Shown here: positions 22,501-35,200 of the stretch, piece by piece | How the letters are laid out: each line of letters begins with the position of its first letter | How positions within the stretch are numbered: the stretch's first letter is position 1 | DNA from: Terfezia claveryi | Taxonomy: Eukaryota; Ascomycota; Pezizomycetes; Pezizales; Pezizaceae | Assembly: GCA_015179025.1 (NCBI GenBank) | Contig: WHUX01000205.1 | Span: forward strand, 1 to 64,000 | Reading direction: 5' to 3' | DNA: 64,000 bases | The notes under the pieces: model-generated | What the model was told of the DNA's origin: nothing | Seen by the model: the letters and a program-made list of their open reading frames with translations, nothing else | Databases searched by the model: none | Translations under genes and position numbers: made by a program

Positions 22501-24688
22501 TAGCTACATGAATGTGCAGTACATGTGCACACTAAGTCTATATTATTTCAAAGTTGGTAGCTGTGTGTTGTCGATCGTAGAGTAGGTACCAGTTCTGCTA
22601 AAGAGCCGTTACATTTATTCGATTCATACCTACCTACCTAATTCTGTGCTGAATTTTGTAGTCTTGTTTCAATGTTGTTGATTCTCGGAATGTTGCACAA
22701 CGTTAGCACATATATTACTGCTACTTGTATGTATCGATGTTGGGGCAGCATCATGTTCTTTTTGCCCAGGATGTCACTGAGTTTAGCATATACTATAAAA
22801 AAGCCTACATGTATAGCATCTCAATATCATCAATTAGTGTATGTTTCATCTTTATAAAGGTCTGTGAGTTCAAATTCCATAGAGGGGTTCAGGATGTAGG
22901 GAATAGGCATACATACCAGTATATGTCAACATGTAGCTGACTACTATCCATCCTACCTTGTCATACGTCTTAAAAGCTTCAGATAGCTTTATCAACGCCG
23001 ACCACTCTTGTAGTTTCAAGTGCTGAGAGGAATAGGCCTAGTGAAAGGCTGGCCTAGGCAATATAGGTCGTTTCTAATTTCCATATACTGAAGATTTAAA
23101 GTCCACTTCAACTTACCCAATATAGAGGTCCTCAACCTCCACCAATGCAACTGATCTACCAATGTTTGGTATGCCTTTTATATCCCCCTGTATCAGAAGT
23201 GCTAGAGGGCTCGTATCAGGGATAAATACTGGCGAATTCCTAGGGGTCCTGCCTGGTTCAGCAAGGTTTCAAATAACTTTTTGCACCTGAGTTAGTATGG
23301 ACTGCTCACGATAGCAGAGGGATTTTGTTTTCAGGGTACCCAGTCTAACCCAGAGCCCTTGAGATTACCCATAATATATCCTTAGTCTGGCACAAGCCCC
23401 CCGCCAAAATATATCCTGGATGCTAATATACCCATGACTATAGTACGCAACGTCAAGCTATCTGTAATGTTCCTCCCTACGTCTCGTGCTTGCCTCCGGG
23501 CATGTCCGATAAGGAGCCGGAACTGCGATCGAATCAAATGAAAACATTCTCTCCACAGAGCTTTTTGGCCTCCCTCTATACCCCTGGCGTTGTCGTTTGT
23601 GCTATCTTGTGTATCTTGAGACGTTCTCTCTGCGAAAATAAACCATTTCTGAACACTCTTCGTTAAAGTCTTTAGTGACTGATTACTTCTTCAGCTTTGA
23701 TCGTAAATACTTACGTGAAAAATCTGGTTGGAAGCACCCCTTGAATGCAGACGTGGGCTCCCATGGCCAGCTCCTGTGAGTATGCATCCTCCCGGTTTAC
23801 TGTACACCCAGAGAGTGCCCCATCATGCTATCATGTTAGTTTGGTTCACCACATTTGCATACTTACCAACCATCCTATCCCACCGCCGGTACTTTAGAAT
23901 AACCAGACTGATAATTATCAGTCACCCTCTGCGTTCCCGTACACCATCCAGGTACTGTACTTAGTTTCTCTCTTCTGGTGCTAATGTGAACCAAAGCCCA
24001 GTCAACGCATCTCAGACGTTCTATCTTGCCATATATTCTAAGCCTCAGTCTTTCCCACAACATAGTTTCCTTCAGGTAATCAACCTAGGGTAATACGGAA
24101 CTGGCCGTACCAAAGTCAACAGTGTTTTCCCGCGAGAAACATCTCTCTCAGGGCCTCGAAGCTCCATGAAGCATCAGTTATCCAATACAACCGCCTCTCC
24201 AGGTAGCCACTGAGTTCATAATCATATACGTTTCTCAGCTGGGATAGACTGTGTGGGATCTATTTTAATCCCTTTGCCATATTACATTTCCGTGTCTGTG
24301 GGCCTTCCAGTTCAGTGTTTCTTAAAGCTGAATCGCTCAATGCAATTACATGAGACCAACTCTTCACCGACATCCGAAATCTAGTGACACTACATCCTCC
24401 ACAGCCTTGTTTAGCGGCTGATCATCGGACTTGCAAATATACATAAGTTTTGCCTCTATTCTTTCTAAGACGTGCAGGCACGGGATCATATATCACTTTA
24501 GTTTCCGTCGCCCTACTTTCCACTATTGGGGGAAAGAACTCGCCCCAGAGAGACTACCACAAATTCAACCTATCTTTGCATCATTTGTTGATCAGTACCG
24601 AGGCGGTAGATATCAGCTCGATCTGGGAGAACGACAAAGGTCAGCTGGAAAAGTAGATAGGCTTTTCCCCGTAATTCACCTTCACAAA
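19556..24688. other. 5-kb gene-poor region
   Basis: I find no supported gene in 5.1 kb. Short frames (20009-20275, 20898-21098, 22672-22940, 23728-23964) show no domains. The region contains an 11-bp tandem array (20641-20691), a copy of the TAGTCTGGTTGGCAC motif at 22061 and a variant TAGTCTGGCACAAGCCCC at 23383. CAGTCTAACCC at 23341 resembles the pogo-like terminus at 3539. The 3' kilobase is presumably promoter and long 5' UTR of the GT2 gene. It looks like an ageing repeat-rich spacer. Confidence 0.45.
20641..20691. repeat. 11-bp tandem repeat, about 4.5 copies
   Basis: Alternating units GCTGCCGTTCG and GCTGCCGTCCC form a GC-rich array, preceded by a partial unit GCCGTTCC, in otherwise AT-rich sequence. 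The pattern is of 22-base period made of two diverged 11-mers. Confidence 0.85.
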
Positions 24689-27600
24689 ATGGAGTTCAAG
24701 GATTATTTTAGGGCTCAACGGCCGGCCACAGACAGAAATTCCCCAATACAATCAAGTGATCGTTCTATGGGCTCACCGAGCGCTGTAGGGAATACACACG
24801 AATTGCGTCTTTCCCCAATAATGTCCGGAAGTTCATCTCAGATATCTGGAACAGTCGAAGATATCAAACATGAGGTGATGGTCAATTACCTGTACCAGCA
24901 ACAATGTGGTCATATGTGGGTTAGCTCTGTGCAAGCATATAAGAGGACAAGCACACCGTTCCATTGTCCCAAGTACCCACGCAATTGTAGCGAAGAGAGC
25001 CCTTTTGGAACCTTAACGGATATGGAGCTTTCAGTAGAGCAGGAAGGTGTTCTACTGCGGAAATCAAGAGGGAATTATCTTGCTTGTCCACAGAATCTTC
25101 TTGGAACTCCACTCGAAATAGCGTGCAGGGCTCTGAATGTTTCCGTAAGCCCCTACTGTTGCTTGTAGATAGAATTTACCTAGACGTCTTGAACTATAGC
25201 TAATACCTACGCCTGGCTAGGTGGCAATGACAGTGAATTCACGTGTGATAAAAAGCTTCCTTGAATGGTCACCAGCTGCCAGTGACGTCCCTCTTATGAA
25301 TGGGCTTCGAGTGCAGATTCTTCCAACTATATCAGACCTCCATCAAGCAAGGAAGCATCAATTTGCAGCTTTCATTGCCAGAGAAGCTCTTCTTGTGGTT
25401 TGGGACGATGATGCCCTAAATATTGTTCAGCGAGCCAAACAAATTGAATCCGAGTTGATGCAACTGGTATGGAAGGCGTCAGGGGGTGTTATGCATCCTG
25501 AAAATAAAGATGAAAGTACGAATGGCAGCAGAACAGATTTCTCAGAAGCTGAGGCAAGGGACGAGGAAGCTGGAGAAATCGTTCTAGAGCGGCGACCAAC
25601 AATGCTGCTAAATACCATCCTGGTGTCATTTACACTGCTACTCATTTGCGTGGTTCTAGGTGCAGCCTTCAGATCCATAGCACAAGAAACTGCTGTGGAT
25701 GGAAATTATCTTCGCATGGCTTTCGTTGTGTTGACTCCAATACAAATTTTTTTTACCCTGGTATGCATGGCTTGCAATCCATTTATGTTAATAAGTACTA
25801 ACGACCTATAGTTCTTTGGACAAGTGATCATTGGTTGTATAGCACAGTGCATAGGACCAGTTAGACAAATGACAATGAACAGCAAATTCTACTCTGCTTT
25901 GCCCCCAAAGAGACTCCGCTCAGCAGTCTTACCTCACATTACTATCCAGTGTCCAGTGTATAAAGAAGGCTTAGCAGCAGTAATAGCTCCAACTGTCAAG
26001 AGCATAAAACAAGCCATATCCACTTATGAACTGCAGGGTGGGACTGCCAATATGTTCATTAATGATGATGGGTTGCAACTTATATGCGAGAAAGAGAGAA
26101 GAGACAGGATGGAATTTTACACAGACCATAACATTGGGTGGGTTTCAAGACCAGGAGATGGCCATAATGGATTCAAAAGGCGAGGGAAATTCAAAAAGGT
26201 GAGTGTTGTGCATGCTGATATACTATCGGCCCTTGTCCGTATAATTTGTATTTATTGACTTTCTGCGCTTGTTAGGCTTCAAACATGAACTTTGCGCTTA
26301 TGATCTCCAATAGAGTAGAGGAAAAGCTGGATATGACTGAAAGAGGCCCAGATTGGAGTCAATTGAATGAAGGAAGAGAGTATGAGCGATGCTTGAAGGA
26401 GGTCCTAGAGGAGGATGGGAGAGCTTGGGCGGACGGGAACATACGAGTTGGAGATTACATCCTGCTAAGTGAGTCATTGACCCAGCTGCTTGAGCCATAC
26501 TGTTATCAATTTGGAATCCCCTCGCTTCTACAACTATCTACTCATACGCCAAAAAAAACACGTGTATTAACTTCTATTGACCAGTTGATTCCGATACCAG
26601 AGTTCCGGCGGATTGCCTTCTCGACGCCGCCAGTGAGATGGAACGCTCTCCAGATGTAGGCATTATGCAGTACTCTTCGGGAGTTATGCAAGTCGTTCAC
26701 AACTACTTCGAAAATGGGATTACCTTTTTCACAAATTTGATCTATTCGGCAATTCGGTATACCGTTTCAAATGGTGATGTTGCCCCCTTCGTCGGGCACA
26801 ACGCAATCTTGCGATGGTCAGCAATCCAATCCGTTGCTTATACCGATGAAGACGGGTATCAGAAGTACTGGTCAGAATCTCATGTGTCTGAGGACTTCGA
26901 CATGTCTTTGCGCCTCCAAGTCAATGGCTATATCATTCGACTTGCGGTATACACTGGAGACGGGTTCAAGGAAGGGGTTTCTCTCACGGTATACGACGAG
27001 CTTGCTCGATGGGAGAAATATGCGTATGGATGTAATGAATTACTATTCCATCCATTACGGTTCTGGCTGATCCGTGGCCCTTTTACACCACTATTCAGGA
27101 AGTTTTTATTCAGCAATATCCGCCTCACGAGTAAAATTACGATCATATCATATATTGGAACCTATTACGCCATTGGTGCTGCATGGATTATGACTACAGC
27201 CAATTATTTTGCCATTGGATGGTTCAATGGTTATCTCGACAAATATTATATCGACAGTTGGAAGGTCTGGTTCAGTATTGTCATCGTTTTTAACGGCCTT
27301 GGAAATGTTGCTCTAGCAATATTGAGATATAGAATTGGCGAAAGGACGTTTTTCTATGCTCGTAAGTATCCGACACTCATTGCGCATCTTAAGCGAGGCT
27401 AAAAAATTGCAGTCTTTGAGAATCTCAAATGGATATTAATGCTTGGTATCTTCCTTGGTGGGCTCTCCTTACACGTCTCTCAAGCTTTGCTAGCTCACAT
27501 GTTTGAAATCAACATGGTACGTATATCTTGAACAATGATCTCATTCCAACAAGCCTCTTGTGCTAATTCAAAAGCTAGACATGGGAAGCGACGTCCAAGG

Positions 27601-27839
27601 AAGCCGAATTCTCGAACTTTTTCATTGAAGTGCCCAAGGTTCTGAAAAAGTTCAAGTTCTCCTTTGCCTTCTCCACATTAGCTATTGCTGGAATTATAAT
27701 CCTAGCTACAGGATCCTTCATCCCCCACACGTGGGAGATCAGAGATTTTGTGGCAATCTTGCCCATGGCTGCAGCTGCTGTGAGCCACATGCTGCTACCC
27801 GTTGCACTGAATCCAGCTTTAATGACTTTCCAGTGGTAG
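24689..27839 (+). CDS. GT2 membrane glycosyltransferase, ZtGT2-like
   Basis: Seven exons: 24689-25144, 25221-25760, 25812-26198, 26276-26468, 26585-27361, 27413-27516 and 27579-27839 (905 aa). It is a processive-type family 2 glycosyltransferase with two transmembrane helices before the catalytic domain (LLNTILVSFTLLLICVVLGA and a second through IFFTLFFGQVIIG) and about four or five after it. Motifs visible: ITIQCPVYKEGL (NDP-sugar fold start), NMFINDDG, the metal-binding DSDTRVPADC formed across the 26468/26585 splice, the acceptor-side SEDFDMSLRL, and LARWEKYAYGCNEL in the Q/RxxRW position. The sequence matches the Pezizomycotina family that includes Zymoseptoria GT2, needed for hyphal extension on solid surfaces (family knowledge). 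The polysaccharide it makes is unknown. Intron and exon phases close perfectly and I see no damage. Confidence 0.88.
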
Positions 27840-28350
27840 AAGCCATCGGTATTTGTTTTGAGAATTATACTAGAGTTTCAGTTGATTCAAGACTGTATTT
27901 TTTTTTATTTTTTTTTATCTGGGCGTAGCCATTGCGGTTCTCGAGAATTAAGAGCAGTAAAATATAGAACTATGTACAGTAGTTCGAGATCAATAGCATA
28001 TCTTGATCAAGCATCTTGCTCGTACCCTAGACCTAGTCTGGTTGGCACCCCTAGACACCATTACCTACTCATCCCGATTTGGAAGCTTACGCATAGTCTC
28101 ATGCCTATTTAAGTAAATAGACTACTTAGGACTATTTGAATAGTCTGGTTGAAAATATGCACCGCTTTATGAGAGCTATGAGAGCTAGGGACTCGCATAC
28201 TTACTTACCTCACTATCCTGAGGGAGGTAACCCTCATCGAGTACACATTCTCCAACTCCCCACTATATCACTAGGTATAACTTTTGAGTCCTCCAGCGGG
28301 ACGTCAGCACAAAGCAACATCAATAGAGGTACCAGCACGAAATATTGAGC
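27840..28350. other. Intergenic spacer with repeat motif
   Basis: 511 bases lie between GT2 and the next gene in the same direction. There is a T-rich run (27898-27918), likely 3' UTR, and copies of TAGTCTGGTTG at 28034 (extended to GGCACC) and 28141. No gene is seen. Confidence 0.45.
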
Positions 28351-30883
28351 ATGATGGCATCCCAAAGCCCTGAAACCCTATTCATCAATGATAGCGGAAT
28401 CCCCACCTCCAATCTGGCTCCAGCATCCCCACCCCAAATGGGTCAAGTTAATGAACTGGAGCCTGGGCTTATTCGATATCCGCATAACTTACATCCTCTC
28501 TGTTACCTGATTTCCATCCATGAGGCGTACCATCAGGCCAGTATATGGCACAACCAGATTCACCTTACTTCCCGGAAGCAAATTGAAATTGATTATCCTG
28601 GTAAATATGATGAGAAGATAAAGCACCATTGGAAAGCACTCAAGTTCGCAGAGCATAGGGAATGGAAAAGAAAAGGAAAAGCGAAGTTAAAAGAGTTGGA
28701 GCAGGAGTTATTCGAAAATGAGAAAAGGATTGAACATATTCGGTGTTCAAACGTCAGCAGGCAGAAATTTGATGGGTTACTCAAGGAGAGAATGGAGAAA
28801 GACTGGAGGCGGAATTACGACCTTCTGCTCAATGGGCTCAAAGGGGTGGCGGGTAACGCACTGGCAGTACTGCGGGTAAGGCATGAACATTCTTCTGAGT
28901 TTAAAATCCTAACGGATTGTGAAAAATAGCATAATAGGGCACCACTTATTTCCTTGGATTACCTTTGGGACTTGCTTGAGGATCCTACCTGTGATCCTCC
29001 TAAAGATTCCCTATATTACTACCCTGGCCAACGTCTCACAAGAGGGAATGGACATCAAAAAGAACCAGCCCTTTCAGATGTGACCAATATACCAGTTCTC
29101 ATTGATCTTCCACGTTATGGCAGGCCACTTCCAATTGCTCCGTCAGTAAAAGATACATGGACACATAATTTACTTGCAATGAAGCAAGCAATGAATACCG
29201 ATGTATATGCTGAGTCAATTGGGAACCCAGATGCACCCACGGTTCCTATAATCGATATGATGATAGGTCCCGAACTTCAGCCCCAGTTAGATGGTAGTTC
29301 TGAATCAAGACATGCAAGGGTATCCTCTGATTACGGGCATGACTCTTTCCAGATGATGAGAGGGGTGAGAACCCGTCAACTTCAGCTCAGTGGACCATTG
29401 ATGCTCTCGCTTCCTGAACTCGGCTCCGCGAAGGATGAGTACGAAGAAGCATTCAAGGAATTTGGTATTGAGTTCCTAGCCAGGATGCTGCAAAACCCGA
29501 AGTACCTTTTTGAGATGATGAAGTTTGTGGATCAAGAAGAGCACGGAAAATTGAATACGGAAAACCTTGTGAGATTGATCTTCAAGGTTGCTGAATAGGA
29601 TTGGCCACCACCTGAACCAGCTTTGCGCAGGCTTGCTCAGTTTGCGAGATCAGGAATTGATGAAGTTATACAAATTCCGAGTGCTCCCCCTATGCCAGCC
29701 TCTTCTGCTAGTGCTACCAACACGGATGATATTGAAGCGGAACCAAGACTCACACCAGATATGATGTTTGAGATCTTGTCAAAATCGTTTGTGGTGCCTG
29801 TGAGTGGGTATTATTACGATGTTGGAGAGGCTGTGTTTCGAGCCTTGATGGAGAAAACAAAAGAAGTTGTGGATCTAGTGAGGCCCCATCCAGATTCTCC
29901 AGGAATCAATATGAATGGAGAGCTATTGAATGACCAAAAGCTCAGTGAGCAAGTAACTCTCAAGCGACGGGAGCTAGAAGACTGGATGGACCAGCTATAT
30001 GCTGGAGCAAAACAAGAAAGAATCAGAAGTCGTCTAAGGTATGAAAAGAGAGCTGAGAGATGGAAGAGAATGTGGGACGGAATTGTAAGAGATGGAAAAA
30101 ATGAGAAGGAAGTGTTAAAGGTAGTTTTTTCTCTACATTCAGCCAAATTCTTGCGACAATCATGGCTGACATGATTCTTTACAATAGAAAACTGCAGCAC
30201 CTTTGGTCGACGAGGTCTTGGTAGAGTACATCAAACTAAACCCTCGAAAACGTCCATTTCCTGGTGCGCCTGCTCCGCGGCTACCTTTTGAGAATGAAGA
30301 CGATAAACCAGACCAGGTATTAATCAATTGCAAGACATCAAGGCTACCACATCAAAGAGTACCAATTCGCAATGATACTGCCACGGTAGATTCAATTGCC
30401 ACTCAATCATCCGACTCTAGCGATGTTGGCCATGAACTCAAACTTGAAGGCCCTAGGCAGCACAAAGATAGACATGCAGGATTGATGGACATTATGAGAA
30501 AAGCCTTAATTGTGAATCCAGGAACAGGAGCAGTCGAGCCCAAGGTGGCAAAGAAAGGGATCATAGATGGGGCTCACGATGACTCTCCATCAAGCAAATC
30601 TGCGGTTTCTAGTACCTCAAGTTTGGATGAGCGAAGCCACGGGTTGCCGGATGGTGCACATGATCATGATTACCATGAAGAGCATGAAGACAGCCTCTTG
30701 GAGATGCTGCGAAGTGATGAGGGACATAATATTCACATCAGTCAGCATGGAGTTGAGATACCTCATAAGACTGTGTTGAAACATCCTCATATGGAAATTG
30801 ATGTCAATGGTAAGCTTGTGGATCTGTCTGCAAAGAGACTAAACGACACGCACGTCAGGATTGTTACTCCAAGAGAAGAATAG
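28351..30883 (+). CDS. Unrecognised protein, possibly interrupted
   Basis: I do not recognise this family. Exons: 28351-28875, 28930-30120 and 30188-30883. The middle exon carries an in-frame TAG at 29596-29598 (GTT GCT GAA TAG GAT TGG). It is removed if 29569-29598 (30 nt, GTGAG...AATAG) is spliced, giving 793 aa; otherwise translation stops after about 397 residues. Visible features: a charged coiled-coil stretch (KGKAKLKELEQELFENEKR) around residues 100-150, a second basic helical region (ERIRSRLRYEKRAERWKRMW), and a Ser/Asp/His-rich tail (HDHDYHEEHEDSLLEML). There is no signal peptide and no transmembrane segment. It follows the GT2 gene in the same direction, but with 511 bases between them I infer no shared transcript. 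Continuous protein-like sequence past the TAG argues against an old pseudogene. Confidence 0.6.
29569..29598 (+). other. 30-nt GTGAG...TAG interruption (ultrashort intron or nonsense)
   Basis: The stretch starts GTGAGATTGA and ends GCTGAATAG, is in phase 0 and is divisible by three. Splicing it removes the only stop codon in the surrounding 1.2-kb open frame. A weaker 69-nt alternative starts at GTGGAT (29527). Thirty nucleotides is far below the normal intron length in this window (about 48 or more). Confidence 0.4.
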
Positions 30884-31270
30884 TAGGGCTTGCAGGCGCA
30901 TGAAGAGTGGTTTGGTACTCTGGCCTTGAAAGACATTCGATGTACGTTTCTTCGGCAGAGTGAAGACCAACATGGACTACTAGGCTTCATACATCTGGTA
31001 GATCAGGTGATCCTATTAGAATAATGCATACATGTTTCAAGGACTCGCCAAAGTGACTGCTTCATATAATACCAAGGACACATTTCACGATAACTAGGTA
31101 TGGTATTGTAAGTACAGTAAGACAAACGAGGCGTTTGTTCCAGGACCCCGCGAGACCACACAATTCTTGGATATCCAGGGACTATACGGGCCCTTCGCGA
31201 AAACTTAAATACGACGGTTACTGTCTTATACTTAGCGCTATGTAATAGGGTCTAGCTATTGGATTTAATG
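30884..31270. other. Intergenic region before transposase relic
   Basis: Contains 3' UTR of the preceding gene. ACAGTAAGACAAACGAGGCG starts at 31117, is GC-richer than its surroundings and resembles the outer end of a DNA transposon. I found no matching inverted copy on the far side. Confidence 0.3.
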
Positions 31271-31300
31271 CTCTACCACCCTCAGCGGTTATGCTTGAAC

Positions 31301-31690
31301 CCCCTCGCCCACTGCATCTTCCTCTCCAGAATTAAACTGAGGTTCGTACTCATCATGAGAATCCGAACTTGTATCTTCGCTTTCTGAAACTTGAATACCA
31401 ACAGTATAGCCTTCCAATCCTCATATTGATATCATAATCCTCGATAGTAGTTCCCAAGCTTCACCAACCCATTGAGTAATAAGGATACGGCGTTCTGAAG
31501 CAGTATATTTTGCAGCATTCCTGTTAGAGTATTATTCTATGACTTTGATCGAAGTGTCTTACCTGTTGTCCACTTGTTTAAAGTTCTGATATTCACCATT
31601 TAGAATCGCGAACCTTATGCTGTCCTAACAATGTCCCTTTGCAGCCGAGTTGTGTTCGTGATGATGTCTTAAACGCTATTACTATCTTAT
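31301..31690 (-). pseudogene. Decayed DNA-transposase C-terminal remnant
   Basis: Read on the minus strand, a stretch gives ASERRILITQWVGEAWELLS. After a stop and frame change it continues GYTVGIQVSESEDTSS and an acidic tail ending EEDAVGEGVQA-stop. RILITQWVGEAWE followed by an acidic tail is reminiscent of the C-terminal part of fungal DDE transposases (from memory, not searched). Several stops and frame changes show that it is dead. Left-end sequence at 31117 may belong to the same element. Confidence 0.3.
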
Positions 31691-32260
31691 CGGACGATTT
31701 CTACGCTATAAAGTCGGTTACCACATCACCGGCTCTTCCAGAGTTGCCTCGAACTCACCTACAGTAATCTTCCTTGCCCCTGAACACCCTTACCCATACA
31801 TAGCTGTCCACATCATAGATAGTCCCTATAGGTCCCTTATATAACTAACATAAGCACAGAGATAGACAACGTCTGGAATTTGTGCGCCTGGCGAATAAGC
31901 GGAACCTTTCAAGTCATCGGGTTAAAAAGGTGTTGAAGCACGAGACTAACTAGTCTACAGAGTACCACATAATTAGCTTCCGCAGTAACCTGCATGTAGC
32001 TAGACTAACAACCTGCTTCAAACCACCAAGTTAAATTGGCGCTAGCACATGTCGAAATTGCTCCTCTCTACACGTTCTTGAAAGTCACGACTTCCAGCTC
32101 TACATCGCCCTTGCGCGTTCTCCTTGAGACCAGCTGCGGCTGCGCACATCGGAGTAGTCTCGCAGCTCGCACACAAACACGTACATTGCTTGCCCCACGA
32201 CATACCCCCTTCCCAAAGCAGGTGTCCGGAGATATTCTTTGATACCAAGTTAGATTTGAG
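31691..32260. other. Promoter region of the Sen1 gene
   Basis: No gene was seen. The final 250 bases include short frames with no domain; they are likely 5' UTR and promoter of the Sen1-like gene. Confidence 0.3.
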
Positions 32261-35200
32261 ATGGCCACGGAAGAGCAACAGGTCCTTGAGGCTCTGGGGT
32301 ATGCACTTATAGCCTGCTATTATATGAGAACCAAACTAATGTTGCAATAACATAGCGCTCTGTCAAGCATACCCGATGATTTTCACTGGTTTTGCGACCT
32401 GACAGAAGAATCCGAACACAGTTCCCAAGAACCAACATGTTCCCTTGATACGAGCCAGCGCATAGCAAATGCACAGGTACTCCTGAAGTTGTTCGCTATT
32501 GACCATGGCACCCTTCCCTGGGTGAAGGATCAGCTCATAAAACAACTTTCACGATGCGCAGAGTGCGTCAAGACGTTCCACGAGAAGAAGCGGGAGATGT
32601 TCATTGATATGCAAAGGTTTTCCTCCTCTTCAACCGTATCTCTTTGGGCTATTCTAACGTTTGTGCCACAGAGAATATGACATGGCAGAGATTGAGGGCT
32701 TTTTCGAGCAACTTAACCAATGGGATGTCGAGCGTATTACCCCAATATTACAGCGGTGTGAACAAACCATAATAAACCTGCCACCCCAAGATAGGCGGTT
32801 GAACTACATTGATAAAGAGGCCCTGTACGCTATGTTCGATGTACTTTGCGACCCGACATTGCTTCAATATGAGCCTCTTGCCTCGAATTTTAGATACACC
32901 TTTTCAGCGATACAGCAACGGAAGAGTAAGCTGAAGGTAGACCATGATTTGCCGGCTATGATTGTCTTCCTTTTTGATAAAGATCAAGGCCTAAAGGAGT
33001 GGGCCACATACACATGCACAAGGCGACTACCTAGGATTGAGCCTACCGTTTTTGAGAAGGAGTTATTACCATTCCTCACCAAGACCATAAGACGAGCTGC
33101 GGAATTTGGAAACGAAGAGGACCTCACTCGGTTCTTCTCGGGGGCTTTGACTATAATTCTAAATGCATCGAGAGAACTTATTCTCAAATGCATTTGTGGT
33201 GCAAATGAAGATCTCATCAAATTCACTATCAATCATGTGGCAGACAAGGCCAAGTATCTGGAAAATATCTTATTGCTCATAGGAGAGCTAATGCGCAAAC
33301 TACGCTATGACTTTTGGGATGCAGCCTCACCCGTCAGTCCTACTACCTTTGTTGATTGGGTGTTTTCAAACCCCCAGATCGAAGGTATGCTTCTACAAGA
33401 CCGAAACACTGGCGATGATTATGGCGCGATATTACAGAGCTATACGAACTGGATCGTTCCCTTTGCCGAAACTATGCGGCCGTCAAACAGACCGCAGGCA
33501 TCATCCAACCTGCTATTCAACCTCCTGAACAAGTACCAAAATCCGAAGAGCCAACCTATAGCTACGTCCATATGTTTGAGGGAGGGAATGAAGATTTTAC
33601 GAATGTCATTGGATGAACTCTCAAAAAAAGGTATTTCGGGTTCAGTGGAGCACATTCTTTGCCGAACTGCTGTCAAATTAGTGCAGCAGCACATGGGTCC
33701 CTTGCGGAAAGTTCTCTCTAAGTCCAGCTCGCTCTTTAAGGACGTCAGCGATAATTTAGCAGCAGCGAGAGCGGAGGCAAAAACTATTCTTCAGTATGCC
33801 CTAATCCTCAATTGCAGGATTATCTATGAGGATTATCGATTACTGTCCAAGGATAAATCGCTTCCCAGTGAAACCATAACTTCTTACTTCCAAGAGTTAT
33901 ACAGTACTGTACTTGACCAGTTTGTTGTTAATGACACCGAGATTGCTTGTGATACTCTAGGTAGCCTACTAGATTTGGTTGGACTAGAGAAGATTCGTAT
34001 CCAAGATGAAAAGGCACAAAATCCAGAACCCAAGTCCAGCGACTCTCTCTTACGGGCTGCAAAGCTTGAGTTCAATAAGACACTGGGTCTATTAAATGCC
34101 ACAGTTGGGGAAATTTTTAACAGAGTCAGTGAATTTGATCCCGAAAATCTGATACAAATTCTCCAGCACACTAAAGCAAGCAGGTTTGTCATAGCAAGCC
34201 TTTTCTCTCCGGAGAATGGCTACTATCTCCCTGGTGTAGATATTATTAAACAAGCTTTTAATACTATAGGAAAGGTCGAAGGCTTAACGGTTATGTTGAC
34301 GAACAATTTCGATACTGCGATTGATGCTTTCATATGGGGCATACGAAGAATTACCCAGATGCGCACATTTGGGCCGATGCCCAGCTTGGTAAAGACATGT
34401 GTGTACCTGATTCAAATCCTTTGCGATTCTCAAGATGGACTCCTCCTACAGGAAGGCAAATTTACCACGGAAGATGAGAAAAATAAACTCTCCGAATTCT
34501 GGGAATACCAGTGGAGATTGCTTGGGGCCATCTTCGAGGAGACCATCAACTTCCAAAAAACCCAAGACCGGAGGGTATTGGTCGAGTTTACGAGAGACAC
34601 CATGGAGTATGCGGATACGCTGTTTTCGAGTTTCCCTGCGTTCGAGAAAGCGATTGCTCCTTTGGTTCCCGAATCGGCATTCGAGGCAAATTCGCAGCAG
34701 ATATCGAAGACAGGGATAGACCTACTGCAGTTTGCAAATCGAAGTATCTACAAAATAGCTATGTGGTTGAGGCTGCGTGATGAACCGCTTCTTCGAATAT
34801 GCCACGGTCTCCTTTGCAAAATATTGAAGCAGCTTCACCAAGCTAATGTTACAGTGGAGCCAGACGGAGTATCGAGATTGATGAAGTTTGCAACTAGAGG
34901 GGACCAAAGCAAGTATCAAACGAACATGACTGAGCAGCAAAAGGCTGATTTGAGAGCCGCCTGTGGTGAACCATTAGTGTCTGAGAAATATGTTTCAAGG
35001 AAATCAGATACGAAGAAGCAAGCAACGTTGGCTCAGTGGACAGCCCCAATCGACGACACTAGAATTAAACGGGAGGCCGACAAGGAGGTTATCGAAATTC
35101 CAGATGAGGATTCCGATGACGGTTTTGCAGATGAAGATCTTGTAGCGGCTCTCGAGAGATCTGAAAGGACAGCTGTAAGCGATAGATTGAAGCAACAATC

